A model generated the notes under the pieces. That model worked only from the letters and a program-made list of their open reading frames with translations. It had not been told where the DNA came from and searched no databases. Shown here in pieces: positions 25,631 through 34,581 of a stretch of DNA of 64,000 nt (position 1 is its first letter; each line of letters begins with the position of its first letter). Source of the stretch: Candidatus Thiodiazotropha sp. (ex Epidulcina cf. delphinae) (GTDB lineage Bacteria; Pseudomonadota; Gammaproteobacteria; Chromatiales; Chromatiaceae); the NCBI GenBank assembly GCA_025656455.1, contig JAHXHS010000019.1, positions 1 through 64,000 of the forward strand, read 5' to 3'. The position numbers were made by a program, and so were the translations under genes.

Positions 25631-26289
25631 CCGGCTGGCAGGCGATTGCGGGAGAGCGGCTCATGCTCTATAGCCCGATCGGATTGAATCTGATCGACGA
25701 TCTCACCGGCAAGCCGGCTCAGGGGGAACTGATTGTCACCCTGGACGAACGCGACAGCGTTGGAGACTGGCATGAAACCCGCCTTGAAGCGGTTCGTTCG
25801 CTCAGCAATGTGCTGCTCTATCCCGGTCTTGGACGCAGCGCGGCCGTGGCGGCGACACCGGTAAGACGGTATCGGATCAGAATCGACACGCTCTGGTACC
25901 GGCCTGACTATCTGATGACCGACGCCGGTATTGAGTTCGACGTGCATCCCTATGACGACGACACACCGCCGGCGGCAACAGCCAGCCATCCCATGGATCT
26001 CTTCCTGCTCCCCTCCGCCAACTACCCGTTTCCCCGCCATCTTCGGGTATTACGCGGTGTAGTGGTTGATAGCGGCGGCGATCCCGTCGCTAACGTTGAA
26101 GTCGTCGAAGGCCCGCGGGAGAGGGTACTGACGGATGCGCGTGGCGAGTTTGCACTACCACTGCGTTGGACAGCCTTGTCGGGTCCGGTACAGATCGATG
26201 CGGTCGATCATCGCACCGGCCACAACGGCTCGATAAACGTTGTACTCCCTGCTGATCTGTCACACAGCAACACGATCACCATCAACTGA
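25627..26289 (+). CDS. eCIS-associated protein with carboxypeptidase-regulatory-like domain
   Basis: This 220-residue protein overlaps the preceding stop by four bases. The N-terminal half (LYSPIGLNLIDDLTGKPAQG) looks like a small beta-sandwich, and the C-terminal part (LRVLRGVVVDSGGDPVANVE, VVEGPRERVLTDARGEFALP) is a carboxypeptidase-D regulatory-like fold of the prealbumin type. No catalytic domain is present. Such beta-sandwiches often decorate surfaces or bind ligands. Its location beside the cap protein suggests a role at the particle end or as a sheath accessory, which is inference. Confidence 0.7.
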   Translation: MTGWQAIAGERLMLYSPIGLNLIDDLTGKPAQGELIVTLDERDSVGDWHETRLEAVRSLSNVLLYPGLGRSAAVAATPVRRYRIRIDTLWYRPDYLMTDAGIEFDVHPYDDDTPPAATASHPMDLFLLPSANYPFPRHLRVLRGVVVDSGGDPVANVEVVEGPRERVLTDARGEFALPLRWTALSGPVQIDAVDHRTGHNGSINVVLPADLSHSNTITIN

Positions 26290-26306
26290 CTACGAGGAAT
26301 ACGAGC

Positions 26307-28289
26307 ATGCCGGTATATCTATCTCCAGGTGTATACGTAGAAGAAGTCCCCGGTGGTCCACGACCGATTGAGGCCGTAGGGACCAATATCGCAGGCTTTG
26401 TCGGTTTGACCGAACGCGGGCCGACGCGTCCCCGACTGGTGACGAACTGGGGCGAATTCAAACGCTGGTTCGGCCAAGAGATCGACGTCGCCCAATCCTT
26501 CCTGCCGTATGCCGTGCGCGGCTACTTCGAGAACGAAGGCAGTGTGGCGTTCATCGCCAGGGTGGCCAGTCTCGACAACGTCAACCCGGCGGTAGCTGCG
26601 GCACTCGATCTGCCGACGCAGGATGCGGGTGGCGTCAACATTGCCAACAACGTCCTGCGCATCAGCGCCAACGGACCTGGTAGCTGGGGTGGTCGTATGC
26701 TGATCTGGGTGCGTGCCGCGAGCATGGCCGACACCACCGCGGCGCCACCACGGGATTGGTTTCGCATTACCGTGCTCTACTACCGGACCGCCATACCCAC
26801 GCCGTTCGTCGACCCGACCGATCCGGCCAATCTGGCCAATCCATTGCGGCGCGAGCCTGATGTGCTGGAGGACTTCGACAACCTCACCTTCGAAGCCGGA
26901 CGATCCAACAACGTGGTCGCCGCCATCGGGCGCAGCTCAAAGCTGATTGAGGCCGGGTATGTCAACACCGGAGGTGGGGTGGCAACGCCAGCGCGACCCA
27001 CCGACGTGATCGCGGCCGCCAGCACCGCGTCGACGGATCTGCCAACGGGCGATGCCGATACGGAACTCCGCGTGTCGGCCACCGGTCCGGGTACCTGGGC
27101 CAACGCCTACACTGTGACGGTCGAGGCGGGCACCCAGGCAAACACATTTCGCATCATCGTCAATGACGGCGCCACGGACGTGGAGACCTTCGACAACCTG
27201 CCGGACGCCAATCCGGAGCAGGCGATCGCCCAGGTCAACAGCGCCGCCACCCGCATCCGTCTCACCTGGAATCAGGCCAATCCGCCGAATCCGGTGACTC
27301 CCAGCCGCCCCAACGATACCGGTGCACCGGTGGCGCTGGCGGGCGGTGCCAACAACTCGCCGGCAGGAGGTTCCGACGGTGCCGCCATCACACCGGTGGA
27401 TTACGCCGGGGATCCGGCGGCCGATCCGGAGCAGCGAACCGGACTCGCCGGCTTGGCGCAGATCGACGAAGTCAGCCTGCTGGTGGCGCCGGATGCGAGC
27501 CTGCCGGGGAACTTCCAGATCAGAAACGACCTGATCAACCAGTGCGAAACCCTGAAGGACCGTTTCGCCATCCTGGCCTCCGAGCCGGGTATCGGTGACG
27601 TACAGGCCGTCAATCCGCCCCGCGACAGCAGTTACGGCGCCGTCTACTTCCCTTGGATCCGGGTCACCGACGCCGGCGGCCAGGATACGCTGTTGGTGCC
27701 GCCGGTGGGTCATGTGGCTGGCATCTATGCGCGTACCGACGTGGCCCGCGGGGTGCACAAGGCGCCGGCTAATGAAGTCGTGCGTGGGATGGTGAACGTG
27801 AACATCAACGCCACACGACGTCCGCTCGAGTTCACCATCAGCAAGGGAGGGCAGGACATTCTCAATCCGAAAGGCGTCAACGTCATCCGCGACTTCCGTA
27901 GCGATGGACGCGGCATCCGGGTCTGGGGCGCACGCACCATGTCCAGTGATCCGGAGTGGCGCTATATCAACGTTAGGCGTCTCTTTCTCATGGTCGAGGA
28001 GTCGATAGACGAGGGTACCCAATGGGTGGTTTTCGAACCCAACGCAGAGAACACCTGGGCCAAGGTAAGACAGTCGATCACCAACTTCCTTCTGAGCGTG
28101 TGGCGCTCCGGTGCCTTGCGCGGCATCACACAGGACGAGGCGTTCTTCGTCAACTGCGACCGCACCACGATGACAGAAGCCGATATCGACGCCGGTCGTC
28201 TGATCTGTGAGGTCGGCATAGCGCCGGTCAAGCCCGCCGAGTTTGTCATCTTCCGTATCCAGCAGAAGACGCTCGAGCAGACCGCTTAG
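26307..28289 (+). CDS. contractile sheath protein, large form
   Basis: This 660-residue sheath protein begins with the signature YLSPGVYVEEVPGGPRPIEA and VGTNIAGFVGLTERGPTRP, and ends with the conserved sheath C-terminus (GIRVWGARTMSSDPEWRYIN, NFLLSVWRSGALRGITQDEA and FFVNCDRTTMTEADIDAGR). It contracts to drive the tube. The usual Afp sheath has 350-480 residues; the extra length is a middle insertion. Two related segments lie in it, LRISANGPGSW at about residue 117 and LRVSATGPGTW at about 254, each followed by an FRI strand and a FDNL motif, which suggests an internal duplication. These probably form outward-facing domains on the sheath. Confidence 0.95.
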   Translation: MPVYLSPGVYVEEVPGGPRPIEAVGTNIAGFVGLTERGPTRPRLVTNWGEFKRWFGQEIDVAQSFLPYAVRGYFENEGSVAFIARVASLDNVNPAVAAALDLPTQDAGGVNIANNVLRISANGPGSWGGRMLIWVRAASMADTTAAPPRDWFRITVLYYRTAIPTPFVDPTDPANLANPLRREPDVLEDFDNLTFEAGRSNNVVAAIGRSSKLIEAGYVNTGGGVATPARPTDVIAAASTASTDLPTGDADTELRVSATGPGTWANAYTVTVEAGTQANTFRIIVNDGATDVETFDNLPDANPEQAIAQVNSAATRIRLTWNQANPPNPVTPSRPNDTGAPVALAGGANNSPAGGSDGAAITPVDYAGDPAADPEQRTGLAGLAQIDEVSLLVAPDASLPGNFQIRNDLINQCETLKDRFAILASEPGIGDVQAVNPPRDSSYGAVYFPWIRVTDAGGQDTLLVPPVGHVAGIYARTDVARGVHKAPANEVVRGMVNVNINATRRPLEFTISKGGQDILNPKGVNVIRDFRSDGRGIRVWGARTMSSDPEWRYINVRRLFLMVEESIDEGTQWVVFEPNAENTWAKVRQSITNFLLSVWRSGALRGITQDEAFFVNCDRTTMTEADIDAGRLICEVGIAPVKPAEFVIFRIQQKTLEQTA

Positions 28290-28312
28290 TTCCACACATT
28301 AGGAGAAGAGCA

Positions 28313-28774
28313 ATGCCTCCCGTACAAAGAGACGATCCCTATCCGGTTTACAATTTCGAGGTCGAGATCAACGGCGTTAGTGATGACGGCAGCACTGCCA
28401 GAGCCTCGTTCAGCGAGATCTCCGGTCTGGAGATCGAACAGGAAGCCATCGACTATCGCAACGGCAGCGAAGATATCCGTGCACGCAAACTGCCCGGTCT
28501 CAAGAAGTTCACCAATATCACCATGAAGCGAGGTATCACCGGTCATCTGGATTTCTGGAACTGGATCCGCTCGGCCATGAAGGGCCAGGTCCAGCGGGCC
28601 GATGGTTCCATCATCCTGCTCGACGAGAACCGACAGGAGGTTCAGCGCTGGAACATCACGCGTGCCTGGCCCTGTAAGTACACCGGTCCAGGACTCAACG
28701 CGGCAAACAGTGAGGTGGCGATCGAGACGCTCGAGGTCTGCCACGAAGCATTGGATATTGACGGTCAGAGTTGA
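28313..28774 (+). CDS. tail tube protein (gp19-like), first copy
   Basis: This 153-residue protein has the gp19/Hcp-like tube pattern: PYPVYNFEVEINGVSDDG at the start, ASFSEISGLEIEQEAIDYRN, then MKRGITGHLDFWNWIRSAMK and a closing EVAIETLEVCHEALDI. Copies stack into the inner tube that carries the payload. It has a strong AGGAGAAGAG ribosome binding site, expected for the most abundant product. The following gene starts within its stop codon. Confidence 0.94.
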   Translation: MPPVQRDDPYPVYNFEVEINGVSDDGSTARASFSEISGLEIEQEAIDYRNGSEDIRARKLPGLKKFTNITMKRGITGHLDFWNWIRSAMKGQVQRADGSIILLDENRQEVQRWNITRAWPCKYTGPGLNAANSEVAIETLEVCHEALDIDGQS

Positions 28775-30357
28775 TGAACGAGACCGCCGCACGCCTAGCG
28801 GGTGTCTACTTCGAGGTTCAGCCTCCGCGCGAGGAGCAGTCGCCGTTACGAACCGATATAGCGGGGTTCGCCGGCGAGACACGGCGCGGACCGGTCGGTG
28901 TGCCGCGGCGTATCGAAGGGTGGCAGCAGTATCTGGAAACCTTCGGCCAGGTGGCCGATGATGCCGATCTGGCCCTGGCGCTGCGCGGCTACTTCGAAAA
29001 CGGCGGAGAGATCGCCCATCTGATACGTCTGCTTGGCACGCCGTTCCAGGCGGCCAACGCCATCTGGCAACTTGGCCAGGTGGACTCAGTTACGCTTCAA
29101 TGGATCGGCGATGCGCCGTCCGCGGGTAACTTTTCAGCCTCCAGTTATCGCATATCGGCCACCAGTCCCGGCCATTGGGGGAATGACATCCGGCTTCAGG
29201 CCCGCTACTCCCGTCTCGGGAACGAGGGTCAGCCACAAGTCGATCTCATCGTTACCTGTCAGTGGGAACCCACAGAGTACCTGACGGGATTGATGCCCGA
29301 GGCGCTGGAGCAGGAGGTTGCCGAGCGCTCCGGATTGATCCGCTTGGAGGCACAGGCACCCGCGCCGCCGGCACAACCGGATACCGGTCCGTTACGGATG
29401 GAGTGGCAGACACTGCCACTCACGGGCGGTGTACAGGGCAGGGTCGACCACGCCGATTATCTGCATGGCGCCACCGCCATGGCGACGGTACGGGAAGTGG
29501 CGCTCATCGCCTTTCCCGATCTGCACAGAATGCCGGGTGACGAAAGTCAGCAGCGCAACCTACTGGCCAATGCAATCGCTGAAGCCGACTCCCGCCTCGA
29601 CAGACAGGTGCTGGCATCACTGCCTCCCGAAACGAAAGAGGTGGCCTCGGCCGCGGCCTGGATATCAACGGTAAGGCAAGGATTCGGTGAGGGTCTGACG
29701 CGATCTCTAGCCGTTTATCACCCATGGTTGGAGGTCGAGGATCCGTTCGGAAAACCGCAGTCGCCTCACCGCAGGATCTCACCAGTCGGTCACGTGGCCG
29801 GCGTCATCAGCCGATTCGACCGCGAGCGTGGCGCCCACTACACACCGGCAAATGCGGCACTGTTCGATGCGATCGATGTGGTAGCGACCTATCTGCGCCG
29901 CGACCAGGCCTTGCTGCTGGCAGACGGCGTCAATCTGGTTCGCTGTCAGGCCGGCCGTGGACTGCAGATCTGGGGCGGGCGGACCGCAGCCGATCCGGCG
30001 CGAAATCCCAGCGGGGTTTTTCTCGCGCACCGGCGTCTGATGCACAGGCTGGTACGCGCCATCAGACGGGTCGCAGAGCCGCTTGTCTTCGATATCAACG
30101 GTCCCGCCTTGCGCCTGATGCTGGTGCGGGCCATTACCGGTGTATTGCTCGAAGCCTATCGCGCAGGCGGTCTCAAGGGCGAACGGCCGGAGGAGGGTTT
30201 TCAGGTCGTCTGCGACGAGTCGAACAACCCCGAGGAGGAGCAGGATCTGGGACGTGTGCGTTGCGAAATCAGTCTGGCGCCGGCCGTGCCGATGGAATTC
30301 ATCGTTCTGCAGGTAACGTTCAGCGCCGACGGCCGGCTGGAGGTCATTGCACCGTGA
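28774..30357 (+). CDS. second sheath protein
   Basis: This 527-residue protein is related to phage-type sheaths: LRTDIAGFAGETRRGPVGVP near the start, ALRGYFENGGEIAHLIRLLG, a segment YRISATSPGHWGNDIRLQAR like that in the first sheath, and a C-terminus with GLQIWGGRTAADP and GLKGERPEEGFQVVCDESN. Two or more sheath genes are common in eCIS, where minor forms sit at the baseplate or cap end. The start is taken at ATG 28774, inside the previous stop codon. Its divergence from the first sheath suggests a specialised position. Confidence 0.9.
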   Translation: MNETAARLAGVYFEVQPPREEQSPLRTDIAGFAGETRRGPVGVPRRIEGWQQYLETFGQVADDADLALALRGYFENGGEIAHLIRLLGTPFQAANAIWQLGQVDSVTLQWIGDAPSAGNFSASSYRISATSPGHWGNDIRLQARYSRLGNEGQPQVDLIVTCQWEPTEYLTGLMPEALEQEVAERSGLIRLEAQAPAPPAQPDTGPLRMEWQTLPLTGGVQGRVDHADYLHGATAMATVREVALIAFPDLHRMPGDESQQRNLLANAIAEADSRLDRQVLASLPPETKEVASAAAWISTVRQGFGEGLTRSLAVYHPWLEVEDPFGKPQSPHRRISPVGHVAGVISRFDRERGAHYTPANAALFDAIDVVATYLRRDQALLLADGVNLVRCQAGRGLQIWGGRTAADPARNPSGVFLAHRRLMHRLVRAIRRVAEPLVFDINGPALRLMLVRAITGVLLEAYRAGGLKGERPEEGFQVVCDESNNPEEEQDLGRVRCEISLAPAVPMEFIVLQVTFSADGRLEVIAP

Positions 30358-30875
30358 AAGATCCACTGCCTGGATTCCGTTTCATCGTCACCCTGGATCG
30401 CGCGGACGCTTATCTGCCTCCAGCCCAGGCGGCGCTGCTGCCCGAAGTGGAGAACGGCGAGTTCTACTCCGTCAAAGGGCTCGGAGCCGAACTGGAGGTG
30501 ACCTCGTACTCGGAAGGCGGCGTTAACGACTACGTGCACCAACTGCCGGTACGCCACGCCTGGAGCAACATTGTGTTGGAGCGCGGCGTGGTCAGTGATC
30601 TCCAGCTCTGGCAGTGGTACCAGAATGGATTGACACGCTCACTGGGCGCCAGAAGAGATGGTTCCATCACGCTGATGACGCCAGCCGGAGAACGGGCGGT
30701 GGCTTGGAATTTCCGTGCCGGGATTGCGGTGAAGTGGAGCGGGCCAGAGATGGTCGCCACAGAAAGCGCGGTCGCTATCGAATCCCTGGAGATTGCCCAC
30801 CATGGGCTCGAACTCGTGGGAGCAACCCTTGACCTCGGGGAAGTCGTCGAGTCTGCCATGGAGTTCTTCAGCTGA
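30354..30875 (+). CDS. second tail tube protein (gp19-like)
   Basis: This 173-residue protein begins with GTG at 30354, overlapping the sheath stop by four bases. The frame is open far upstream, but that part is antisense-like shadow coding. It matches the gp19 family: DPLPGFRFIVTLDRADAYLP, FYSVKGLGAELEVTSYSEGG, LPVRHAWSNIVLERGVVSDL and LQLWQWYQNGLTRSLGARRD, with the closing AVAIESLEIAHHGLELV. It probably forms the tube initiator layer at the baseplate, as Afp5 does, but that role is by analogy. Confidence 0.88.
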   Translation: MKDPLPGFRFIVTLDRADAYLPPAQAALLPEVENGEFYSVKGLGAELEVTSYSEGGVNDYVHQLPVRHAWSNIVLERGVVSDLQLWQWYQNGLTRSLGARRDGSITLMTPAGERAVAWNFRAGIAVKWSGPEMVATESAVAIESLEIAHHGLELVGATLDLGEVVESAMEFFS

Positions 30876-31063
30876 TGTTGACGATCGAAAAACTTGAGGT
30901 TCAGTTCGACGTGGAAGGCGGCGAGGAAGAGGCGATGTTCCGCCGTCTGTTCAATCGCAACATGCAGGAGTGGCGAGCGCGTGATGCAGAGGAGAGACGG
31001 CTGCGTCGCATGATCGAGCGTGACCGCGGTCTCGGTGACCGCGCCGATACGGAGGAGAGCTGA
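30875..31063 (+). CDS. small eCIS protein, DUF5908/Afp6-like
   Basis: This 62-residue protein overlaps its neighbours by one base on each side. It starts with LTIEKLEVQFDVEGGEEE and ends in an arginine- and glutamate-rich helix. A short protein with an opening IxKLxV strand between tube and LysM genes is typical of the DUF5908 (Afp6-like) class. Its function in the particle is unknown. Confidence 0.7.
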   Translation: MLTIEKLEVQFDVEGGEEEAMFRRLFNRNMQEWRARDAEERRLRRMIERDRGLGDRADTEES

Positions 31064-31725
31064 TGCCGACACCGATTCAGACCGCGGGGCAGGGGCTGGT
31101 TCGCGCCTATCTCGAAATCATCGCGCCCGAGAACGTGCCTGAGCCGATTGTCCCGCTGCATTTCAATCCAACCGAGTACCAGTTGCAGAAGAACAACAAC
31201 TTCGCAGAGGTTCCGATACCCGGACTCGAGTCGCCCCCCATTCAGTTCGTCCGCGGTGGCTGTGAGAAGTTGAGCGCCGAACTCCTTGCGGATACATCCG
31301 ACACACTCGAGGATGTAAGGCTGAAATACACCAACAAGTTGCGCGACCTGATGCGCATCAATACCGACCTGCACGCCCCGCCGATCGTACGTCTCATCTG
31401 GGATGATCAGGTCTTCAAGGGTGTGATCGAATCCTTGAATATCACCTATCTGCTGTTCTCCCCGGAGGGCATACCCTGGCGCGCGAAAATCAGTCTCGCA
31501 CTCAAGGAGTACCGGCCGGTCGAGATACAGGTTGCGGAATCGCCCACATCCTCGCCCGATGTTGAGAAGTTCCACACCCTGGTAAGAGGCGAAACGCTCG
31601 CGGTCGTCGCCTGGAAGGCGTTTGGTGACGCGACTCAGTGGCGAGAAATAGCCGCCTACAACGACATCAAGGACCCGCGGCATATCGAACCGGGAACCGT
31701 CCTCAATATTCCAAGGTTGAGGTAG
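31063..31725 (+). CDS. LysM-containing baseplate protein (Afp7-like)
   Basis: This 220-residue protein has an N-terminal domain typical of Afp7/gp53 hub proteins (PIVPLHFNPTEYQLQKNNNF) and a C-terminal LysM motif at about residues 170-220 (FHTLVRGETLAVVAWKAFGD, WREIAAYNDIKDPRHIEPG). It probably connects tube and spike at the baseplate; the LysM fold is thought here to bind other baseplate parts rather than peptidoglycan. Gene order tube-small protein-LysM-hub fits known eCIS. Confidence 0.9.
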   Translation: MPTPIQTAGQGLVRAYLEIIAPENVPEPIVPLHFNPTEYQLQKNNNFAEVPIPGLESPPIQFVRGGCEKLSAELLADTSDTLEDVRLKYTNKLRDLMRINTDLHAPPIVRLIWDDQVFKGVIESLNITYLLFSPEGIPWRAKISLALKEYRPVEIQVAESPTSSPDVEKFHTLVRGETLAVVAWKAFGDATQWREIAAYNDIKDPRHIEPGTVLNIPRLR

Positions 31726-31729
31726 TGCC

Positions 31730-32878
31730 ATGCAGGACGTCACGCAGACCGCTGGTCTTCCCAACACCGACTACTACGCTCCCAACTTTCGCGTCGAGAT
31801 CGAGGGTGAAGAACTCGACCGTGAAGCGCATGGCGACATCCTCGAACTCAAGGTAGTCATGGACAAGGACAACATGACCAGCTTCGACTTTACGGTCAAC
31901 AACTGGGACGACAAAACGATCGCCTTTAAATACAGCGACAAAAATACGTTCGACGTGGGCAAGCATGTCCACATCATGATGGGCTATGCCGATCGCATGC
32001 TATCCATGGTGAGTGGTCAGATTGCAACCATGACACCACGATTTGTCGATGGTCAGGCGTCCACGCTCACGGTCAGTGGCCAGGACGGCATGGCATTGCT
32101 GCGCGACAGCCAACCGGGGGACGGCGAAACCATTCAGTACCTGCAAAAGGCCGACTGGGAGATCGCCCAAGCCATTGCGGAACGGCATGGATTGAACTTC
32201 GAGGCGACCCGCGAAGGCGAGGTTCACACCGAGGTCATCCAGCGTAATCAGGACGACGCCCAGTTTCTCATGGAGCGGGCAAAACGCATCGACTTCGACT
32301 GCTTCATCATCACCGACCCCGAGAGCAACGAATCGACTTTGAACTTCGTGCGCCCGCCGGATGGACGTACGGCGGGTCCGATCCGTACCTATCAGTTCGT
32401 CTGGGGTGAAAGCCTAATCAGCTTCACACCGACGATCAGTCTCTCCCGACAGGTCAGCACGGTCACGGTGCGCGGTTGGGACGACCGTACCAAACAGGCG
32501 ATCGTGGCCACCGCGACTGCCGATGATCTGCCGGAAACCGGTAGCGGCTCGAGCGGGCCGCAAGTCGTGGCAGACACCATGCCGCGGCGTCAGGAGGTGG
32601 TCGTCGATTCGCCGGTGGCCAGCTACGAAGAGGCACGTGACCTGGCGATCAGTATTTTGCGTGAACGTGCCTACGAATTCATTACCGGGGTTGGACGTTG
32701 CATCGGCTTGGCGGACCTGCGGTGCGGCGACAACATCGAGTTGCAGCGCCTCGGACGCTTCAGCGGAACCTACTACGTGAAGAAGGTCAGCCACTCGATT
32801 GGCGGCAACGGTTACCTGACAGACTTTGAAGCCAGGCGGCTGTTTCATCCCGATCAAGCACAACAGGGAGGGGCCTAA
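31730..32878 (+). CDS. gp27/GpD-like baseplate hub protein
   Basis: This 382-residue protein belongs to the phage late control D/VgrG N-terminal group: PNFRVEIEGEELDREAHGDI, TSFDFTVNNWDDKTIAFKYS, WEIAQAIAERHGLNFEATRE and the closing YYVKKVSHSIGGNGYLTDFE. It forms the hub that holds tube and spike. In Afp and T6SS the hub and the spike are one polypeptide (Afp8, VgrG); here they are two genes sharing four bases (ATGG/TAATG junction at 32878). Confidence 0.9.
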   Translation: MQDVTQTAGLPNTDYYAPNFRVEIEGEELDREAHGDILELKVVMDKDNMTSFDFTVNNWDDKTIAFKYSDKNTFDVGKHVHIMMGYADRMLSMVSGQIATMTPRFVDGQASTLTVSGQDGMALLRDSQPGDGETIQYLQKADWEIAQAIAERHGLNFEATREGEVHTEVIQRNQDDAQFLMERAKRIDFDCFIITDPESNESTLNFVRPPDGRTAGPIRTYQFVWGESLISFTPTISLSRQVSTVTVRGWDDRTKQAIVATATADDLPETGSGSSGPQVVADTMPRRQEVVVDSPVASYEEARDLAISILRERAYEFITGVGRCIGLADLRCGDNIELQRLGRFSGTYYVKKVSHSIGGNGYLTDFEARRLFHPDQAQQGGA

Positions 32879-33420
32879 TGGGCGACACGGCACGTACAAG
32901 TAGTCTGGACCGTCGTTTCTATGGTGTTTTCGAAGGTGTGGTGACACATGTCGGCGATAACCTGGAGGAGGGCTTGGTCAAGGTAAATCTTCCCTGGCTT
33001 GATGGCCATACGACCTCGGAGTGGAGTCCTGTGTTGCAGTTCTTCGCCGGTCCGGATCACGGCGCCTTCTTTATCCCGGAGGTTGGCAGTCTGGTGTTGT
33101 GCACGGCGCGCCATGGCGACCTGCGACGACTGGTGATCATGGGCGGACTCTACAACGGTCAGGATAAACCGCCGGTCGGCCACGAACGACGCCGACATCT
33201 GCGCACACCCTCCGGGCAGACGCTCGGCTTTCTCGATGCCAACAACAACACCAGCGGCGCCATCTATCTCGAGGATTCGAGCGGCGATCGTATCACGCTT
33301 TCATCGGGGGGCACGGTACACGTGAAGGCGATAGGCACGCTGATACTCGAAGGCGCTCAGGTCATCCTCCGTGGTCCGGGGTGGGAGCGTCTCGTTTCAA
33401 TGAACAGGAACACGGTCTGA
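32878..33420 (+). CDS. gp5/gpV-like spike protein
   Basis: This 180-residue protein has the OB-fold of gp5/gpV (FYGVFEGVVTHVGDNLEEGL, VKVNLPWLDGHTTSEWSPVL, FFIPEVGSLVLCTARHGDLR) and then a short beta-helix-like region (SSGDRITLSSGGTVHVKAIG) that would form the central needle. No lysozyme or toxin domain is attached. It overlaps the hub gene by one base. The needle part is short, so another tip protein would be expected, yet no PAAR gene is seen in the operon. Confidence 0.88.
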   Translation: MGDTARTSSLDRRFYGVFEGVVTHVGDNLEEGLVKVNLPWLDGHTTSEWSPVLQFFAGPDHGAFFIPEVGSLVLCTARHGDLRRLVIMGGLYNGQDKPPVGHERRRHLRTPSGQTLGFLDANNNTSGAIYLEDSSGDRITLSSGGTVHVKAIGTLILEGAQVILRGPGWERLVSMNRNTV

Positions 33421-33424
33421 AACC

Positions 33425-34180
33425 ATGCCTGACATCGATATCCCCATACCGGATGAGTTGCGCGAGGCATTGGCCGCGCCGAAGTGCGTCAATCTCGACC
33501 CGCCCAAGCCGCTGAAACTGACACTGCCGAGCGGCGGTGCGCTCTCGGTGCCCGCGGATCTCGGCAGCAACATACCCAACGATTGTTCGGTCAGTTTCAG
33601 CATGATGCTGCAGTTGCAGCCGATTCTGGCTTCCATGGACTGTATCCTCAAGATACTGAAGCTGCTCAAGCCTTTGAGCGATGCAGTAACAAGTCCGCCG
33701 CCGACACCGGCGTTGGTCAAGGATATCGTCAATGCCGTCGCTGATCTGGCGCCTTGCTTCCTGATGGTCACACCGGCGGGTATCCTGCCCTTCATACGTG
33801 ACATCCTGTGCCTGATTCTGCGTCTGCTGCGCTGTCTGATCGGTCAGGTGAAAACCATGATCGGCATCATGTCCGGTCTGACCATAGAGATAGATAAAGC
33901 CAAGGCCGGCGGTAACGACGAGCTGGTCGCCAGCCTCGAATGCGCACAGGGAAATGCATTGACCTCGGCGGGCGAACTGCTGAAGGCATTGGATCCGATC
34001 ATATCCCTGCTCGACATGATGGCCCCCATCATGGCGATCGGCGGCATCGATGCCATCAAAATGCCGGCCCTTGGCGATGATGCCAGCGTGGAAGGCATGC
34101 AGACGATGGTGACCACCCTGGAGACGGTGGTGGATACGATTCAGGGTGTGGTTGACGCAATCGGCGGGTGTCCATCATGA
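33425..34180 (+). CDS. hydrophobic helical eCIS protein of unknown function
   Basis: This 251-residue protein lies between the spike and gp25 genes. The N-terminus (PDIDIPIPDELREALAAPKC) is proline-rich; the rest is strongly hydrophobic and helical (LVKDIVNAVADLAPCFLMVT, LPFIRDILCLILRLLRCLIG and LDPIISLLDMMAPIMAIGGI), with several cysteines. There is no signal peptide. I do not recognise a named family. It could sit inside the tube or at the tip, or have membrane-active properties after injection. Its end overlaps gp25 by four bases, so it belongs to the operon. Confidence 0.75.
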   Translation: MPDIDIPIPDELREALAAPKCVNLDPPKPLKLTLPSGGALSVPADLGSNIPNDCSVSFSMMLQLQPILASMDCILKILKLLKPLSDAVTSPPPTPALVKDIVNAVADLAPCFLMVTPAGILPFIRDILCLILRLLRCLIGQVKTMIGIMSGLTIEIDKAKAGGNDELVASLECAQGNALTSAGELLKALDPIISLLDMMAPIMAIGGIDAIKMPALGDDASVEGMQTMVTTLETVVDTIQGVVDAIGGCPS

Positions 34181-34581
34181 GCGGCGCATTCACCGGCCGT
34201 GGTTGGAAGTTCCCGCTGCTGCCCGACGCCGGCGGCAGACTGGGCTACGTGGACGGCAAAGAGAATGTGGAACAGTCCCTGCGTCTCCTGCTGTTGACCT
34301 CACTCGGTGAACGCGTCATGCGCCCCACCTTCGGCTGCAAGGCCCCGCGCCTGGTGTTCGCCCCCGGCAGCACCCAGTTCCTGCATCTACTGGAAACCTC
34401 CGTTCGCGAAGCCGTGCGTGACTGGGAACCGCGGATCGAACTCGACACGGTTCGCGCTGAGACCGACCCCAGCGACGAGACGCGCGCCATCGTCAGCCTG
34501 GCCTACCGAATTCGCAGCAGCAACACGCGCGGCAACCTGGTCTTTCCCTTCTACCTCGGTATTGCGGAGGTCGGCCAATGA
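34177..34581 (+). CDS. gp25-like baseplate wedge protein
   Basis: This 134-residue protein matches gp25/Afp9: FTGRGWKFPLLPDAGGRLGY, VEQSLRLLLLTSLGERVMRP, TFGCKAPRLVF and the VREAVRDWEPRIELDTVRAE helix. It starts the wedge that triggers sheath assembly. The start is taken at ATG 34177 in the stop of the previous gene; the in-frame GTG at 34168 would extend it by three residues. It overlaps the next gene by four bases. Confidence 0.94.
   Translation: MSGAFTGRGWKFPLLPDAGGRLGYVDGKENVEQSLRLLLLTSLGERVMRPTFGCKAPRLVFAPGSTQFLHLLETSVREAVRDWEPRIELDTVRAETDPSDETRAIVSLAYRIRSSNTRGNLVFPFYLGIAEVGQ

Noticed and set aside
26937..28295. A 452-codon minus-strand open frame inside the sheath gene
   Set aside because: Long antisense frames are expected in GC-rich genes with strong codon bias; the plus strand encodes a clear sheath protein.
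29724..30353. Upstream extension of the second tube gene
   Set aside because: The extension lies in another frame of the second sheath and is arginine-rich shadow sequence; GTG 30354 with a four-base overlap gives the normal tube length.
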